A DNA stretch of 35,339 nt from Desulfobulbales bacterium. Its GTDB lineage: Bacteria > Desulfobacterota > Desulfobulbia > Desulfobulbales > JAGXFP01. Both the position numbers and the translations under genes were made by a program. Positions within the stretch are counted from its first letter, which is position 1. Every line of letters begins with the position of its first letter. Below, piece by piece: positions 10,196-22,049 of this stretch. The notes under the pieces are model-generated. The model searched no databases, was not told the origin of the DNA, and was given only the letters and a program-made list of their open reading frames with translations. The stretch covers positions 1 through 35,339 of the forward strand of contig JARGFN010000004.1 in the NCBI GenBank assembly GCA_029210665.1, read 5' to 3'.

Positions 10196-13100
10196 GTGGA
10201 CGAACTTTTCAGTTTTTTCGATAAAGGTAAAAAACCGGTAAGATTTGAATCCGTCAGAATATCCCTGGCTTCGCCCGAGAAGATTCGTGACTGGTCAAAT
10301 GGTGAAGTGAAAAAACCGGAGACCATTAACTATCGGACATTCAAGCCCGAACGAGACGGGTTGTTCTGTGCCAAGATCTTCGGCCCGGTCAAGGATTACG
10401 AGTGTAATTGCGGCAAATACAAGCGGATGAAGCACCGGGGGGTGGTCTGTGAGAAGTGCGGAGTCGAGGTTATTCAGTCCAAGGTTCGCCGCGAGCGCCT
10501 CGGCCATATTGAGCTTGCCGCCCCGGTGGCCCATATCTGGTTCCTTAAAAGCCTGCCGAGCAAGATCGGCAACATGCTGGATCTCACTCTTAAGGAACTC
10601 GAGAAGGTTCTCTATTTCGACTCCTATGTCATCACCAGATCGGAAGCTCCGGCCCTGCCGACTTGTACGCTGCTTAACGAGGAGCAGTATCAGCAGGCCC
10701 TGGCCGAGTATCCCGGCCAGTTCGCCGTCGGCATCGGCGCCGAGGCGATCAAGGCCCTGCTCCATGACCAGGATCTTAACGCGCTTTCCACTGAACTTCG
10801 GGAAGCGATGCGCAGCACCGGTTCCGAGGCCAAACGCAAGAAATACGCCAAGCGTCTTCACGTCGTGGAGGCTTTTCGCGATTCGGGTAACCGGCCCGAA
10901 TGGATGATTCTGGACATTATTCCGGTCCTGCCGCCCGATCTGCGGCCGCTGGTCCCCCTCGAAGGCGGCCGCTTCGCTACCTCCGACCTCAATGATTTGT
11001 ATCGGCGGGTGATCAACCGCAACAATCGCTTGAAGCGTCTTCTTGAGCTTGATGCCCCCGAGATCATTATCCGTAACGAAAAGCGCATGCTGCAGGAATC
11101 GGTTGATGTCCTTTTCGATAACGGCCGGCGCGGCAAGGTGATTACCGGCCCCAATAAGCGGCCCTTGAAATCCCTGAGCGATATGCTCAAGGGTAAGCAG
11201 GGGCGCTTTCGCCAGAATCTGCTCGGCAAACGGGTCGATTATTCCGGCCGGTCGGTGATTGTCGTCGGTCCCTATCTGCGTCTTCATCAATGCGGTCTGC
11301 CGAAAAAAATGGCTTTGGAGCTTTTCAAGCCCTTCATTTACTCCAAGCTGGAGCAAAGGGGTTATGTCAGCACCATCAAGAGTGCCCGCAAGATGGTCGA
11401 GAAGGCCACCAAGGAGGTTTGGGACGTCCTTGACGAGGTGGTGAAGGAGCACCCGGTTATCCTGAACCGGGCTCCGACTCTCCATCGTCTTGGCATGCAG
11501 GCCTTCGAGCCTCTGCTCATCGAGGGAAAGGCGATTCAGCTTCATCCCCTGGTCTGCACCGCTTTCAATGCCGACTTTGATGGTGATCAGATGGCGGTGC
11601 ATGTTCCCTTGACGGTCGAGTCCCAGATGGAGGCCCGGGTGTTGATGATGTCCACCAACAACATCCTGTCGCCGGCCAATGGCGAACCGATCATTATCCC
11701 GTCCCAGGATATCGTCCTTGGTTTATATTACATGACCCGGGAGCGTCTGTTGGCAAAAGGGGAGGGCAAGGTTTTTTCCTCAACGACCGAGGCGATCCTG
11801 GCCTACGATTACAGGGAGGTTCATCTCCAGGCCAAGATCAAGGTCAGGATCGACGGTCAGATCGTCGACACCACCGTCGGCCGCGTGCTGGTCGGCGAAT
11901 TGTTGCCGGAAAACATCCCTTTCAGCAAGGTGAACAGGGTGCTTGGGAAAAAGGAGCTGGCCCAGCTGATCGACTACACCTATCGGCATGCCGGTACCAA
12001 GAACACCGTCTTGCTGGCCGACCGGCTTAAGGATCTCGGTTATGAACATTCGACCCTGGCGGGCATTTCGATCTCCATCAACGACATGATGATTCCGGTT
12101 AACAAGGATGATATTCTGGCCAAGGCCGAAAAAGAGGTCATGGATGTCGAGAACGGTTATCAGAACGGGGTTCTTACCGAAAGCGAGAAATACAATAACG
12201 TGGTCGATATCTGGTCGCGGGCGGCCGACAAGGTTACCGGCGAGATGATGGGCGAGATGAGCGTCCAGTACACCCGGGACAAGGACAACAAGATGGTCGA
12301 AAGCCCGAGCTTCAACTCGATTTTCATCATGGCCGACTCCGGGGCGAGGGGCAGTAAGGACCAGATCCGCCAGCTCGCCGGGATGCGCGGTCTGATGGCC
12401 AAGCCCTCCGGCGAGATCATCGAATCGCCCATCAAGGCGAATTTCCGGGAAGGATTAAGTGTTCTTGAATATTTTATCTCAACCCACGGCGCCCGGAAAG
12501 GGCTGGCCGATACGGCGCTGAAGACCGCCAACTCCGGTTACCTGACCCGCCGGCTGGTTGACGTCGCCCAGGATTCGACGATTGTCGAAAAGGACTGCGA
12601 AACCCTCGACGGCATCGAAGCCGAACCGTTGATGGAGGGCGGCCAGATTATCCAGCCGGTCGGCGACAGGATTCTGGGTCGCGTCGCCCTTGACGATATC
12701 ATCGATCCCTTTACCGGTGACCTGATTGTTGAAGCCAACGAGCAGATCACCGAGGATAAGGTCGACGAGATTAACGAGGCCGGTATCGACCGGGTTAATA
12801 TCAGATCCGTTCTGACCTGCCGTTCCAAGCGCGGCGTTTGCGCGATGTGCTACGGTCGCGATCTTGGCCGGGGTCATATGGTTAACCGGGGCGAGGCCGT
12901 CGGGATTATCGCGGCCCAGTCGATCGGCGAGCCCGGCACTCAGTTGACCATGCGGACCTTTCATATCGGCGGTACCGCCAGCCGAGCGGTCGAGCAGGCC
13001 GAGATTGTCTCCCAGCATGGCGGCAAGGTCAAATTCAACAATGTCCATACGGTCAGTAATGCCGCCGGCCAGCTGGTTTCCATGAACAGGAACGGCGAGG

Positions 13101-14257
13101 TGGTTATCGTCGGCTCCAAGGGGCGCGAGCGTGAACGTTATCGTTTGAATTACGGCGCCTTGCTGCTCGTCTCGGAAGGTGAGAAGGTCGAGCCCGGCAC
13201 CAGACTGGCCGAATGGGACCCTTTTTCCACCCCGATCGTCAGTGAAATCGGCGGGATCGTCAAATTCGGCGATATTGTCGAAGGCATCACCATGCAGGAA
13301 CAGGTTGATGCGGTTACCGGCCGATCGAGTCATGTCATTATGACGCCGCGGGTCGGCCAATATAATCCCCGGATTTCGTTGAAAGACGAAAAGGGCAAGA
13401 CCCTGAAACTGCCCAAAACCGGGTCCCCGGCCCGCTACAGCCTTTCAATCGGTACCATTATTTCGGTTGTGGAGGGCGACAGGATTGAACCGGGTACGAT
13501 TATCGGCAAGATATCGCGTGAAACCAGCAAGACCAAGGATATTACCGGTGGTTTGCCGCGGGTTGCCGAGTTGTTTGAAGTCCGCAAGCCGAAAGAGCAT
13601 GCCGTTATTGCCGAAATCGATGGCCAGGTCAGTTACGGCAAGGATCTTAAGGGCAAGAAACGGGTTGTCATCACCCCGGAGCTGGGCGAGGCCCGCGAGT
13701 ATCTGGTTCCCAAGGGCAAGCACATAATCGTCCACGAGGGTGACTATGTCAAGGCAGGTGAGCCGCTGATGGACGGTTCGCCCGATCCCAACGATATTCT
13801 CCGGGTCCTCGGGGTCAAGGAGCTGGCCCGCTTCCTGGTTAACGAGATCCAGGAGGTCTATCGATTGCAGGGCGTCAAGATCAACGATAAACACATCGAG
13901 GTTATCGTCCGGCAGATGCTGCGCCGGGTCACGATTACCGAGGTCGGCGACAGTACCTTCATGCTGGGCGAGCAAGTCGAATCGTCCCGCTTCGCCGAGG
14001 AGAACGAAAAGCTGATCGTCGCCGGCAGTCGTCCCGCCGTGGCCGAACCATTGCTGCTTGGGGTTACCAAGGCATCGCTGAGCACGGACAGCTTTATTTC
14101 GGCCGCCTCATTCCAGGAGACCACCAAGGTGTTGACCAATGCCGCCATGGCGGGCAGGGTTGATGACCTGAGCGGCCTGAAGGAAAATGTTATTATGGGG
14201 CGCCTGGTGCCGGCGGGTACCGGGCATCCCCGGTACAGGATCGGGTCCAGCGAGTAA
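10196..14257 (+). CDS. rpoC: DNA-directed RNA polymerase subunit beta-prime
   Basis: Beta-prime carries the catalytic magnesium of RNA polymerase. The 1353-residue protein has the active-site motif NADFDGD at residues 458-464, the same numbering as E. coli. The N-terminal zinc site is C70, C72, C85, C88; the second zinc site is C801, C875, C882, C885. The trigger-loop region [16 protein letters not shown] is present. The start is GTG at 10196, with AGAAAGG upstream. It lies 219 bases after rpoB, an unusually wide gap filled by a REP-like repeat and a long hairpin. Confidence 0.99.
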   Translation: MDELFSFFDKGKKPVRFESVRISLASPEKIRDWSNGEVKKPETINYRTFKPERDGLFCAKIFGPVKDYECNCGKYKRMKHRGVVCEKCGVEVIQSKVRRERLGHIELAAPVAHIWFLKSLPSKIGNMLDLTLKELEKVLYFDSYVITRSEAPALPTCTLLNEEQYQQALAEYPGQFAVGIGAEAIKALLHDQDLNALSTELREAMRSTGSEAKRKKYAKRLHVVEAFRDSGNRPEWMILDIIPVLPPDLRPLVPLEGGRFATSDLNDLYRRVINRNNRLKRLLELDAPEIIIRNEKRMLQESVDVLFDNGRRGKVITGPNKRPLKSLSDMLKGKQGRFRQNLLGKRVDYSGRSVIVVGPYLRLHQCGLPKKMALELFKPFIYSKLEQRGYVSTIKSARKMVEKATKEVWDVLDEVVKEHPVILNRAPTLHRLGMQAFEPLLIEGKAIQLHPLVCTAFNADFDGDQMAVHVPLTVESQMEARVLMMSTNNILSPANGEPIIIPSQDIVLGLYYMTRERLLAKGEGKVFSSTTEAILAYDYREVHLQAKIKVRIDGQIVDTTVGRVLVGELLPENIPFSKVNRVLGKKELAQLIDYTYRHAGTKNTVLLADRLKDLGYEHSTLAGISISINDMMIPVNKDDILAKAEKEVMDVENGYQNGVLTESEKYNNVVDIWSRAADKVTGEMMGEMSVQYTRDKDNKMVESPSFNSIFIMADSGARGSKDQIRQLAGMRGLMAKPSGEIIESPIKANFREGLSVLEYFISTHGARKGLADTALKTANSGYLTRRLVDVAQDSTIVEKDCETLDGIEAEPLMEGGQIIQPVGDRILGRVALDDIIDPFTGDLIVEANEQITEDKVDEINEAGIDRVNIRSVLTCRSKRGVCAMCYGRDLGRGHMVNRGEAVGIIAAQSIGEPGTQLTMRTFHIGGTASRAVEQAEIVSQHGGKVKFNNVHTVSNAAGQLVSMNRNGEVVIVGSKGRERERYRLNYGALLLVSEGEKVEPGTRLAEWDPFSTPIVSEIGGIVKFGDIVEGITMQEQVDAVTGRSSHVIMTPRVGQYNPRISLKDEKGKTLKLPKTGSPARYSLSIGTIISVVEGDRIEPGTIIGKISRETSKTKDITGGLPRVAELFEVRKPKEHAVIAEIDGQVSYGKDLKGKKRVVITPELGEAREYLVPKGKHIIVHEGDYVKAGEPLMDGSPDPNDILRVLGVKELARFLVNEIQEVYRLQGVKINDKHIEVIVRQMLRRVTITEVGDSTFMLGEQVESSRFAEENEKLIVAGSRPAVAEPLLLGVTKASLSTDSFISAASFQETTKVLTNAAMAGRVDDLSGLKENVIMGRLVPAGTGHPRYRIGSSE

Positions 14258-14521
14258 CCTTTCCGGCGCTCGCCAAGCCGGGACTGGCGGCGGGCGGCCG
14301 TTATCTTTTTTGATCCGGGATGGGCAACCTCGCACATTGTTCTTGACAAGCATGTGTGGATAGATTAATTATCCCGCTTCCTTGTTCGCGGGTCCCTTTA
14401 AACCATGGTTTTTTTGATGCCATGGGATTTGCGCAACACCTGTTTGCAGACAACATATATCCCCGGTTTTCAGGGTTTGATTTACATTCAGCAACATTCG
14501 ATAAATTTAGGAGTTTGTTAG
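14258..14521 (+). other. rpoC-rpsL intergenic region
   Basis: 264 bases without a gene, joining the rpoBC and str blocks. It contains GC-rich inverted segments followed by six Ts (14305-14310), a possible weak rpoC terminator; a promoter-like TTGACA (14343-14348); a CCCGC/GCGGG hairpin (14374-14392); a CCATGG/CCATGG inverted pair (14403-14425); and the rpsL ribosome-binding site TAGGAG. This is the likeliest point for a separate transcription start. Confidence 0.5.
14343..14372 (+). promoter_or_regulatory. Candidate promoter of the str block
   Basis: A perfect -35 hexamer TTGACA (14343-14348) is followed after 17-18 bases by the AT-rich stretch TTAATTAT (14365-14372), which can supply an imperfect -10 (AATTAT matches four of six positions). 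It lies about 150 bases upstream of rpsL. The -35 is excellent and the -10 poor. Confidence 0.45.
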
Positions 14522-14893
14522 ATGCCAACCATTAATCAGCTGGTAAGGAATGGCCGGAAAAAGGCGGTTAAGCGGAGTAATACTCCGGCGCTGCAAGGTT
14601 CTCCCCAGAAGCGCGGGGTTTGCGTGCGGGTCTACACCACCACGCCGAAAAAACCTAACTCCGCTCTCCGCAAGGTGGCGAGGGTCAGGCTTACCAATGG
14701 AATCGAGGTCACCTCGTATATTCCTGGTATCGGGCACAATCTACAGGAACATTCGGTTGTCTTGATCAGGGGTGGCAGGGTTAAGGATCTTCCCGGTGTT
14801 CGTTATCATATTGTCAGGGGTACCCTTGACACCCTTGGGGTTTCCGAACGGCGTCAGGGTCGTTCTAAATATGGTGCCAAGCGTCCCAAATAA
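14522..14893 (+). CDS. rpsL: 30S ribosomal protein S12 (uS12)
   Basis: S12 lines the decoding centre and controls accuracy. The 123 residues match the usual length. K43, K88 and P91, the positions changed in streptomycin-resistant mutants elsewhere, carry the wild-type residues. D89 is the residue that is methylthiolated in E. coli (D88 there). The ATG follows TAGGAG. It is the first gene of the str block; rpsG starts 11 bases downstream. Confidence 0.99.
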   Translation: MPTINQLVRNGRKKAVKRSNTPALQGSPQKRGVCVRVYTTTPKKPNSALRKVARVRLTNGIEVTSYIPGIGHNLQEHSVVLIRGGRVKDLPGVRYHIVRGTLDTLGVSERRQGRSKYGAKRPK

Positions 14894-14904
14894 GGAGTTA
14901 GCAG

Positions 14905-15378
14905 ATGCCCAGACGTAAGCTTGTTGCCAAACGGCAGCTTAACCCGGACCCTCGTTTTAACAGTGTTCTGGTTGCGAAATTTATTAACCGTTTAATGCAA
15001 CGCGGCAAGAAAAATATTGCCCGCGGGGTTTTTTACGATGCGATGGATATCGTCGCAAATCGGATCAGCGAGGAAGAGCCGCTGGCGGTTTTCGAAAAAG
15101 CCGTGGAGAAGGTGCGGCCCCGGGTTGAGGTTAAGTCCCGCCGGGTCGGCGGCGCAACCTATCAGGTCCCGGTGGAAGTTCGTCCCGAAAGACGCAATGC
15201 CCTGGCGATCCGCTGGCTGATTAGTTTTTCCGGCAAAAGGTCCGGACGGGCGATGTCGGAAAAACTGGCCGGTGAGTTGATGGATGCCTTCAACAATCGG
15301 GGCGCCGCCGTTAAAAAGCGCGAGGATACCCACAAGATGGCCGAAGCGAATAAGGCTTTCGCCCATTACCGCTGGTAG
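14905..15378 (+). CDS. rpsG: 30S ribosomal protein S7 (uS7)
   Basis: S7 nucleates assembly of the 30S head and in E. coli represses the str mRNA. The 157-residue protein has the characteristic N-terminus ([18 protein letters not shown]) and the segment [16 protein letters not shown]. It ends with TRW-like HYRW. The ATG follows AAGGAG. In E. coli the S7-binding site lies between rpsL and rpsG, but here the gap is only 11 bases, so any such site must differ. Confidence 0.98.
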   Translation: MPRRKLVAKRQLNPDPRFNSVLVAKFINRLMQRGKKNIARGVFYDAMDIVANRISEEEPLAVFEKAVEKVRPRVEVKSRRVGGATYQVPVEVRPERRNALAIRWLISFSGKRSGRAMSEKLAGELMDAFNNRGAAVKKREDTHKMAEANKAFAHYRW

Positions 15379-15521
15379 TTATTAGAAGTCGCGGGCCGAG
15401 CGATTGAAGCGAACGTTTAGCTGGTTAGCCCTCTTTTTTCTATCGAGATAGTAGTCCGCGGAACGGGCTTGGGGAATAAGTCTGGTGCGAAGAAACGAAT
15501 TGAATTGGACTGATAACGAAC

Positions 15522-17606
15522 GTGGCTTCCGATACACCGCTAGCGCGACTGCGCAATATAGGGATAATGGCCCACATAGACGCGGGCAAGACGACAACGA
15601 CCGAAAGGATTCTTTACTATACGGGCCGGTCGCATAAAATCGGCGAGGTTCATGACGGCAATGCGGTTATGGACTGGATGGAACAGGAGCAGGAGCGCGG
15701 CATCACCATTACCTCGGCCGCAACCACCTGTTTCTGGCGAAAGCATACCATAAACATTATCGATACCCCCGGCCATGTCGATTTCACTATCGAGGTCGAA
15801 CGGTCCCTGCGGGTTTTGGACGGAGCAATTGCCGTTTTTTGCGCGGTAGGCGGGGTGGAGCCGCAGTCCGAAACGGTTTGGCGACAGGCGGACAAGTATT
15901 CCATACCGCGACTCGCCTTTGTGAACAAGATGGATCGGGTCGGCGCCAATTTCGAGCGCTGCGTCGAGATGATTGCCCGGCGGCTGGGGGCTGATCCGCT
16001 TCCTCTGCAAATCCCCGTCGGCAGTGAAGACGGTTTTATTGGAGTTATTGATCTCATCGGTGAGCGGATGCTCACTTTTGATGAGCAAAAGCAGGGGCTT
16101 GAGGTCATCGAAAAACCGGTCCCTGAAGAATTCATAGAAAGCACCGCGGCCGCACGGATGAAGATTCTCGAGAAGTTGGCCGACTTCGATGAGAATCTCA
16201 TGGAAAAATACTTGGAAGAACAACCAATATCTGTTGAAGAAATTCGACAGGCGGTCAGGAATGCGACCCTGCATGACCGGATAGTACCGGTTTTTTGCGG
16301 CAGTGCCTTTAAGAACAAGGGGGTGCAGCCGCTGCTTGACGCCATTGTCGACTTTCTGCCGGCGCCGGCCGATGTGCCGCCGATCGCTGGGGTTAATGAC
16401 GCGGGCGAAACCGAGGTCAGGGAGGCGAGTCGCCAGGAAAAATTTTGCGGCCTGGTCTTCAAGCTGGCCAGCGATCCGTTTGTCGACAACCTTGCCTACC
16501 TGCGGGTTTACTCGGGCGGCTTGAAGGTCGGTGACAAGGTTTACAATCCGGTCAAGCGTAAGCAGGAGAAGATCGGCCGGATCCTCAAGATGCACGCCAA
16601 TAAGCGTGAAGAGGTCAAGGAGGTCGGAACCGGGGAGATCGCCGGCCTGGTCGGTCTAAAGTTTACCGGGACCGGCGATACAATCTGTCAGCCCGGGGAT
16701 TCGATCAAGCTGGAATCAATGGTTTTCCCCGAACCGGTGATTTCGACGGCAATTGAGCCGAAGAGCACGGCCGATGAGGATAAACTTCAGGCCAGTCTCG
16801 CCAAGATCGCCTTCGAGGATCCATCCTTCAGGATGAGAAGGGATCCCGATTCCGGTCAGACCATAATTTCGGGGATGGGTGAGTTGCACCTTGAAATTAT
16901 CGTTGATCGGCTGCTGCGCGAATTCAAGGTAGCCGCCAACGTCGGCAACCCGCAGGTCGCCTATAAGGAAACGATTGAGGGCGAGAGCAGGGCGGAGGGG
17001 TTATTCGATCAACAAGCCGGCAGCAGACCCCAGTACGGGCATGTCTGGCTGGAAGTCGCCCCCCTCGAAAGGGGCGCCGGATTTGAGTTTGAAAACCGCG
17101 TTCCGGAAGGAAACATTCCGTCCGAATTTATCCCGGCCATTGAGCGTGGTGTCGCCGGCGGCCTTGATTCCGGGGTGGTGATCGGATTTCCGACCACCGA
17201 TATAAAGGTCAGCCTTGTCGACGGTTCATATCACGAGGAGAACTCCTCGGCGCAGGCTTTCGGGGTCGCGGCATCCCTTGCCCTTCGCAAGGCCTTGAGC
17301 CAGGCCGACCCGGTTTTGCTGGAGCCGGTCATGGAGTTGGAGATTATTCTCCCGGAAGCAAGTCTGGGCGACGTGGTTGGTGATTTAAACAGCAAACGGG
17401 CCAAGATCATGGGAATGGAGGCCCGGCAGGACGGAGTTCAGGTTTTAACCGCCCAGGTGCCGCTCGCCGAAATGTTTGGTTATTCGACCAGCTTGCGATC
17501 CGCTACCCAGGGCCGGGCCAGCTTTACCATGCAGTTAGCCGCCTACGACAAGGTGCCGGAAAAAGTTGCCGACAAGATTATTAAGAGGATCAAGGGCTTT
17601 ATATGA
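15522..17606 (+). CDS. fusA: Elongation factor G
   Basis: EF-G drives ribosomal translocation with GTP and acts with RRF in recycling. The 694-residue product has the P-loop [15 protein letters not shown], the switch I region [17 protein letters not shown] and NKMD, then domains II-V ending in an elongation-factor G C-terminal domain. The start is GTG at 15522, which gives the normal N-terminus [19 protein letters not shown]; the ribosome-binding site is weak. The 143 bases upstream show nothing clear. tuf copy 2 follows after 38 bases. Confidence 0.98.
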   Translation: MASDTPLARLRNIGIMAHIDAGKTTTTERILYYTGRSHKIGEVHDGNAVMDWMEQEQERGITITSAATTCFWRKHTINIIDTPGHVDFTIEVERSLRVLDGAIAVFCAVGGVEPQSETVWRQADKYSIPRLAFVNKMDRVGANFERCVEMIARRLGADPLPLQIPVGSEDGFIGVIDLIGERMLTFDEQKQGLEVIEKPVPEEFIESTAAARMKILEKLADFDENLMEKYLEEQPISVEEIRQAVRNATLHDRIVPVFCGSAFKNKGVQPLLDAIVDFLPAPADVPPIAGVNDAGETEVREASRQEKFCGLVFKLASDPFVDNLAYLRVYSGGLKVGDKVYNPVKRKQEKIGRILKMHANKREEVKEVGTGEIAGLVGLKFTGTGDTICQPGDSIKLESMVFPEPVISTAIEPKSTADEDKLQASLAKIAFEDPSFRMRRDPDSGQTIISGMGELHLEIIVDRLLREFKVAANVGNPQVAYKETIEGESRAEGLFDQQAGSRPQYGHVWLEVAPLERGAGFEFENRVPEGNIPSEFIPAIERGVAGGLDSGVVIGFPTTDIKVSLVDGSYHEENSSAQAFGVAASLALRKALSQADPVLLEPVMELEIILPEASLGDVVGDLNSKRAKIMGMEARQDGVQVLTAQVPLAEMFGYSTSLRSATQGRASFTMQLAAYDKVPEKVADKIIKRIKGFI

Positions 17607-17644
17607 GCCCGGTCAAGATCGCTAAGAAATAAAGAGGAAGGATC

Positions 17645-18835
17645 ATGGCAAAGGAAAAGTTTGAAAGAAGTAAACCGCATGTAAACATCGGTACGATCGG
17701 TCATATCGATCATGGTAAAACGACTTTGACCTCGGCAATCACCCGGGTACTGGCCACCAAGGGCCTGGCCTCCGCGACCGCCTTTGACGAAATCGACAAG
17801 GCGCCCGAGGAGAAGGAGCGCGGCATCACCATCGCCACCGCCCATGTGGAGTACCAGACCGAGAAACGTCATTACGCCCACGTCGACTGTCCCGGCCACG
17901 CCGATTATATCAAGAACATGATCACCGGCGCCGCCCAGATGGACGGGGCGATCCTGGTGGTTGCCGCCACCGACGGCCCGATGCCCCAGACCCGCGAGCA
18001 CATTCTGCTCGCCCGCCAGGTCGGGGTGCCGGCCATCGTGGTATTCATGAACAAATGCGACCAGGTCGACGATGAGGAACTCTTGGAACTGGTCGACATG
18101 GAGCTCCGCGAGCTTCTCAATAAATACGAGTTCCCCGGCGACGACACCCCGATCATCCAGGGCAGCGCCCTGAAGGCCCTGGAGAATCCCGAGGATGAAG
18201 CGGCCGCCAAGTGTATCTGGGAATTGATGGAAGCGTGCGACAGTTTCGTGCCGGAGCCGAAGCGCGATATCGACAAGCCTTTCCTGATGCCGGTTGAGGA
18301 TGTTTTCTCGATTTCCGGGCGCGGCACCGTCGCCACCGGCCGGATCGAGCGGGGGATCATCAAGGTCGGCGGCGAGGTTGAGATCGTCGGCATCACCGAT
18401 ACCCAGAAGACCACGGTTACCGGGGTCGAGATGTTCCGCAAGCTGCTGGACGAGGGTCAGGCCGGCGACAATGTCGGCATCCTGCTGCGCGGCACCAAGC
18501 GCGAGGAGATCCAGCGCGGTCAGGTTCTCGCCGCGCCGAAGACCATCACCCCGCATACCAAGTTCAAGGCGGAATGCTACATATTGAGTAAAGAGGAAGG
18601 CGGTCGGCATACCCCGTTTTTCAACGGCTATCGTCCGCAGTTTTACTTCCGGACCACCGACGTGACCGGAGTGGTAAATCTGGAGGCCGGAGTTGAGATG
18701 GTAATGCCCGGTGACAACGTTACCATCGAGGGCTCCCTGATCACCCCGATCGCCATGGAAGAAGGCCTTCGTTTCGCGATCCGTGAGGGTGGCCGGACCG
18801 TCGGCGCCGGCGTTATCAATAAGATTATCGAGTAG
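17645..18835 (+). CDS. tuf: Elongation factor Tu, copy 2
   Basis: This is the tufA-type copy, placed after fusA as in the classic str operon. It encodes 396 residues identical to copy 1 (519-1709). The DNA matches copy 1 for the first 1076 bases, then differs silently at 18721, 18775 and 18784. Flanking sequences differ on both sides, so it is a true second gene. The ATG follows AGAGGAAGG. The stop is only 10 bases before rpsJ, which ties the str and S10 blocks together. Confidence 0.99.
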   Translation: MAKEKFERSKPHVNIGTIGHIDHGKTTLTSAITRVLATKGLASATAFDEIDKAPEEKERGITIATAHVEYQTEKRHYAHVDCPGHADYIKNMITGAAQMDGAILVVAATDGPMPQTREHILLARQVGVPAIVVFMNKCDQVDDEELLELVDMELRELLNKYEFPGDDTPIIQGSALKALENPEDEAAAKCIWELMEACDSFVPEPKRDIDKPFLMPVEDVFSISGRGTVATGRIERGIIKVGGEVEIVGITDTQKTTVTGVEMFRKLLDEGQAGDNVGILLRGTKREEIQRGQVLAAPKTITPHTKFKAECYILSKEEGGRHTPFFNGYRPQFYFRTTDVTGVVNLEAGVEMVMPGDNVTIEGSLITPIAMEEGLRFAIREGGRTVGAGVINKIIE

Positions 18836-18845
18836 GGTGGGAAAA

Positions 18846-19157
18846 ATGCTGTCGACTCAGAAAATTCGAATCAGGCTCAAGGGCTATGACCATAAGCTCC
18901 TTGACAAGTCAACCTTGGAGATCGTCGATACGGCTAAGAGGACCGGGGCCAGCATTGCCGGGCCGATCCCGCTGCCGACCTCCATTAACAAGTATTGTGT
19001 TCTTCGGTCGCCTCATGTTGACAAGAAGTCCCGTGAGCAATTCGAAATGAGAACGCATCGACGGCTTCTCGACATCCTTGAACCAACCCAGCAGACCATC
19101 GACGCCCTTATGAAGTTGCAGTTGTCGGCCGGTGTTGATGTTGAGATCAAGCTGTAA
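18846..19157 (+). CDS. rpsJ: 30S ribosomal protein S10 (uS10)
   Basis: S10 belongs to the 30S head and doubles as NusE, the antitermination partner of NusG and NusB. From the ATG at 18846 it is 103 residues, the usual length, starting [17 protein letters not shown]. The frame is open upstream into tuf, but the inner ATG with GGGTGGG before it gives the standard protein. There is no long S10 leader here, unlike E. coli, where L4 regulates through one. Confidence 0.98.
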   Translation: MLSTQKIRIRLKGYDHKLLDKSTLEIVDTAKRTGASIAGPIPLPTSINKYCVLRSPHVDKKSREQFEMRTHRRLLDILEPTQQTIDALMKLQLSAGVDVEIKL

Positions 19158-19180
19158 AATTAAAACTATCGGTTACGAAA

Positions 19181-19810
19181 ATGCCTAAAACAATGGGAAT
19201 AATGGGGAAGAAAGTGGGAATGACCAGGATCTATTCCGAGAATGGTTCCGCTATCCCGGTAACGGCCATAGAGGCCGGACCGTGTGTTGTTCTCCAGAGA
19301 AAAACCGTCGCCAATGACGGCTATGACGCGATCCAGGTGGGTTTTGCCGGCAAGAACGAAGCGCGGTTGAATCGGCCCGCGGCCGGGCACGTCAAGCCGG
19401 CCGGCAAAGGCGGATTTTACCATATCAAGGAGTTCAGGGTAGAAAATCTCGACCAGTATGAAGTCGGCCAGGAAATTATGATCGGCGACCTGTTCAAAGT
19501 CGGCGATCTGGTTGACGTGAGCGGCGTGAGCAAGGGCCGCGGCTTTCAAGGCGTGATCAAGCGGCATGGTTTCGGCGGCGGTAAAAAAACCCACGGTTCC
19601 ATGTTTCACCGGGCACCCGGCTCCATCGGATGCAGTGCTACGCCCAGTAAGGTTGTCAAGGGGAAAAAGATGCCCGGCCGGATGGGTAATGACCTGGTGA
19701 CTAAGAAAAATGTTATAATCGTCGATGTCCGATCCGAGGACAATGTGTTGCTGGTTAAGGGCTGTGTGCCCGGGGCCAAGCAGGGTCTGCTCCGCATTTT
19801 TACCAAATAG
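19181..19810 (+). CDS. rplC: 50S ribosomal protein L3 (uL3)
   Basis: L3 is an early assembly protein with a long loop reaching the peptidyl transferase centre. The 209-residue product has the N-terminal MGKKVGMTRIY signature and the loop GFQGVIKRHGFGGG followed by THGSMFHR. The ATG at 19181 is used; a second in-frame ATG four codons on is possible. It follows rpsJ by 23 bases in standard S10 order. Confidence 0.98.
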   Translation: MPKTMGIMGKKVGMTRIYSENGSAIPVTAIEAGPCVVLQRKTVANDGYDAIQVGFAGKNEARLNRPAAGHVKPAGKGGFYHIKEFRVENLDQYEVGQEIMIGDLFKVGDLVDVSGVSKGRGFQGVIKRHGFGGGKKTHGSMFHRAPGSIGCSATPSKVVKGKKMPGRMGNDLVTKKNVIIVDVRSEDNVLLVKGCVPGAKQGLLRIFTK

Positions 19811-19877
19811 GCGGCCGGTCCGGAGATAATAAACCAACTGTTTACGGTGTTTAACGCTCGTTGGGGGTAGTCAGAAA

Positions 19878-20501
19878 ATGGCAGTTATGGAAGTCAAAAA
19901 CATAGAAAATAAAAAAGCCGGCGATATTGAGCTCAACGAAGCCATTTTCGGTGTTGAGGTCAAAGAGCACATCATTCATGATATTGTCAGGATGCAGCTT
20001 GCCAATCGCCGAGGCGGTAACGCCTGTACGAAAACCAGGGGCGAAGTGCGCGGCTCCGGTGCTAAGCCCTGGCGCCAGAAGGGAACCGGGCGCGCCCGGG
20101 CCGGAACCAGAAAGTCGCCTCTGTGGCGCAGCGGCGGGACCGCCTTTGGCCCCAAGCCCCGCGATTTCAGTTACAAGCTGCCGCGCAAAGTCAGGAAGAT
20201 CGGTATTTGCATGGCCCTGAGTTCCAGGCTGTCCGAAGACAATCTGGTTGTGCTTGACGCCTTCCAGCTTGAGCAGATCAAGACCAGAAATTTCGTTGAG
20301 GTCATGAATAATCTTTCCATCGATAACGCCTTGATCGTTACCGGTGGGCTTAACGAAAATCTCGAGAAGTCTTCGCGCAATGTCCACGGTTTCAAGGTGA
20401 TGTCGAGCAAGGGACTTAACGTTTACGACATTCTTTTACATAAAAAGGTGATCTTGCTGCAAGATTGCCTTGGCCAGCTGGAAGAGAGGTTGCTGTCATG
20501 A
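19878..20501 (+). CDS. rplD: 50S ribosomal protein L4 (uL4)
   Basis: L4 lines the exit tunnel and in E. coli also attenuates S10 operon transcription. The 207-residue protein contains the tunnel loop KPWRQKGTGRARAGTRKSPLWRSGG and the C-terminal VVLDAFQLEQIKTRNF region. The ATG at 19878 follows GGGGGTA. The stop overlaps the rplW start (ATGA), which implies translational coupling. Confidence 0.98.
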   Translation: MAVMEVKNIENKKAGDIELNEAIFGVEVKEHIIHDIVRMQLANRRGGNACTKTRGEVRGSGAKPWRQKGTGRARAGTRKSPLWRSGGTAFGPKPRDFSYKLPRKVRKIGICMALSSRLSEDNLVVLDAFQLEQIKTRNFVEVMNNLSIDNALIVTGGLNENLEKSSRNVHGFKVMSSKGLNVYDILLHKKVILLQDCLGQLEERLLS

Positions 20502-20788
20502 ATAATATCACCGAAGTGATCAAAAAGCCGTGCCTTACCGAGAAAGGCATGGGCCTTCAGGAGGAGCACAACCAGATCGTCGTTAAGGTTGATCCCCGGG
20601 CCAATAAAATTGAGATCAAGGAAGCGGTTGAGCGGTTGTTCAACGTCAAGGTCGAAAAGGTTCGAACCGCCAATATGCACGGCAAGATGAAGAGAGTCGG
20701 GCGCCATATGGGAAGACGCAATGACTGGAAGAAGGCCATCGTCTCTCTTGGAGAGGGCCACAAGGTCGATTTCCTTGAGGATCTCTAG
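20498..20788 (+). CDS. rplW: 50S ribosomal protein L23 (uL23)
   Basis: L23 sits at the tunnel exit and docks trigger factor and SRP. From the ATG at 20498 it is 96 residues, with the canonical start NITEVIKKPCLTEKG and the VEKVRTANMHGKMKRVGRHMGRR segment. The frame is open 11 codons further upstream, but the ATG that overlaps the rplD stop and follows GAGAGG gives the normal protein. Confidence 0.97.
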   Translation: MNNITEVIKKPCLTEKGMGLQEEHNQIVVKVDPRANKIEIKEAVERLFNVKVEKVRTANMHGKMKRVGRHMGRRNDWKKAIVSLGEGHKVDFLEDL

Positions 20789-20853
20789 GCCGACCGGATC
20801 TTACTTGACCATTTTCGATAAACACGACGTAATTATTAAAATCGGGGTTTGAA

Positions 20854-21675
20854 ATGCCAACAAAAACCTATAAACCGACATCACCGGGCCGGCGGCAGCT
20901 GGTATCCGTTGTTAATACCGCCCTCTCGAAGGGGGGGCCGGAAAAGAGCCTTGTCAAGTCACTTAAGAAGAGCGGCGGCCGTAACAACAATGGCCGGATC
21001 ACCTCCCGGCATATCGGCGGCGGACATAAGAGAAAGTATCGCACCATCGATTTCCGCCGGGACAAGATTGACGTTCCGGCCCGGGTTGCCTCAATCGAGT
21101 ATGATCCCAACCGATCCGCGAATATCGCCTTGCTGAATTACCTGGATGGCGAAAAACGCTATATAATCTGTCCTGTCGGCATAAAAGTTGGGGATACGGT
21201 GGTTTCCGGCGAGAAGGTTGATATTAAACCGGGAAACTGCATGCCGATGGGCAATATGCCGCTTGGCTCGATCATCCATAATATCGAGATGCGGATTGAT
21301 AAGGGTGGGCAACTGGTCCGCAGCGCCGGCGTGGCGGCCCAGTTGATGGCCAAGGAAGGTGACTATGTCTCGATCAAGCTGCCGTCCGGCGAGGTTCGCA
21401 AGTTCAACCGCAGATGCCGGGCCAGCATAGGCCAGATCGGCAATATCGAGCATGAGCGCAAGAAGCTCGGCAAGGCCGGGCGCAGCCGGTGGTTGGGCCG
21501 GCGGCCCTCGGTCAGGGGCGTTGCCATGAATCCCGTTGATCATCCCATGGGTGGCGGCGAGGGCAAAAGCTCCGGTGGCCGGCATCCCTGTACACCATGG
21601 GGCGTACCGACCAAGGGTTACAAAACTCGTAAACGCAAACAATCCGATAAATATATCGTCACCAAAAGATCGTAA
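20854..21675 (+). CDS. rplB: 50S ribosomal protein L2 (uL2)
   Basis: L2 is needed for subunit joining and peptidyl transferase activity. The 273-residue protein has the N-terminal [12 protein letters not shown] signature, the SH3-like core, and the C-terminal loop [12 protein letters not shown] with H230, equivalent to the essential H229 of E. coli. The ATG at 20854 follows CGGGG. It is full length and in standard S10-block order before rpsS. Confidence 0.99.
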   Translation: MPTKTYKPTSPGRRQLVSVVNTALSKGGPEKSLVKSLKKSGGRNNNGRITSRHIGGGHKRKYRTIDFRRDKIDVPARVASIEYDPNRSANIALLNYLDGEKRYIICPVGIKVGDTVVSGEKVDIKPGNCMPMGNMPLGSIIHNIEMRIDKGGQLVRSAGVAAQLMAKEGDYVSIKLPSGEVRKFNRRCRASIGQIGNIEHERKKLGKAGRSRWLGRRPSVRGVAMNPVDHPMGGGEGKSSGGRHPCTPWGVPTKGYKTRKRKQSDKYIVTKRS

Positions 21676-21695
21676 TCAGGCAGGGGGATTTAAAA

Positions 21696-21965
21696 GTGGC
21701 TCGTTCTGTGAAAAAAGGACCGTTTATCGACGGTCATCTGATGAAAAAAGTTTTGAGTGCCAAGGAATCGGGAGCCCGTAAGGTCATTAAGACCTGGTCC
21801 CGCCGCTCGGATATCGTTCCTGATATGGTCGGGCTGACCTTCGCGGTGCACAACGGCAAGAAATTCATCCCGGTATTTGTCTCCGAGAATATGGTCGGGC
21901 ACAAGCTTGGTGAGTTTTCCCCGACTCGCACTTACTATGGTCATGCCGCCGGCCGGAAGAAGTAA
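21696..21965 (+). CDS. rpsS: 30S ribosomal protein S19 (uS19)
   Basis: S19 forms a complex with S13 in the 30S head. The 89 residues give the standard protein, [19 protein letters not shown] through [17 protein letters not shown]. The start is GTG at 21696 behind the ribosome-binding site AGGGGGA. It is 20 bases after rplB. Confidence 0.98.
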   Translation: MARSVKKGPFIDGHLMKKVLSAKESGARKVIKTWSRRSDIVPDMVGLTFAVHNGKKFIPVFVSENMVGHKLGEFSPTRTYYGHAAGRKK

Positions 21966-22049
21966 GCCGGTCCGAGATTTTCGTGATTCCTTGGATTAAC
22001 TGTCTTACGGGCGGTTTTCTAGAAAGTCGTTGCATGGAGATAATTGAAA

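Noticed and set aside
17645-18835. Second tuf copy as an assembly duplication
   Set aside because: Flanks are unrelated, three silent differences exist, and both positions (after tRNAs, after fusA) are the normal proteobacterial tuf sites.
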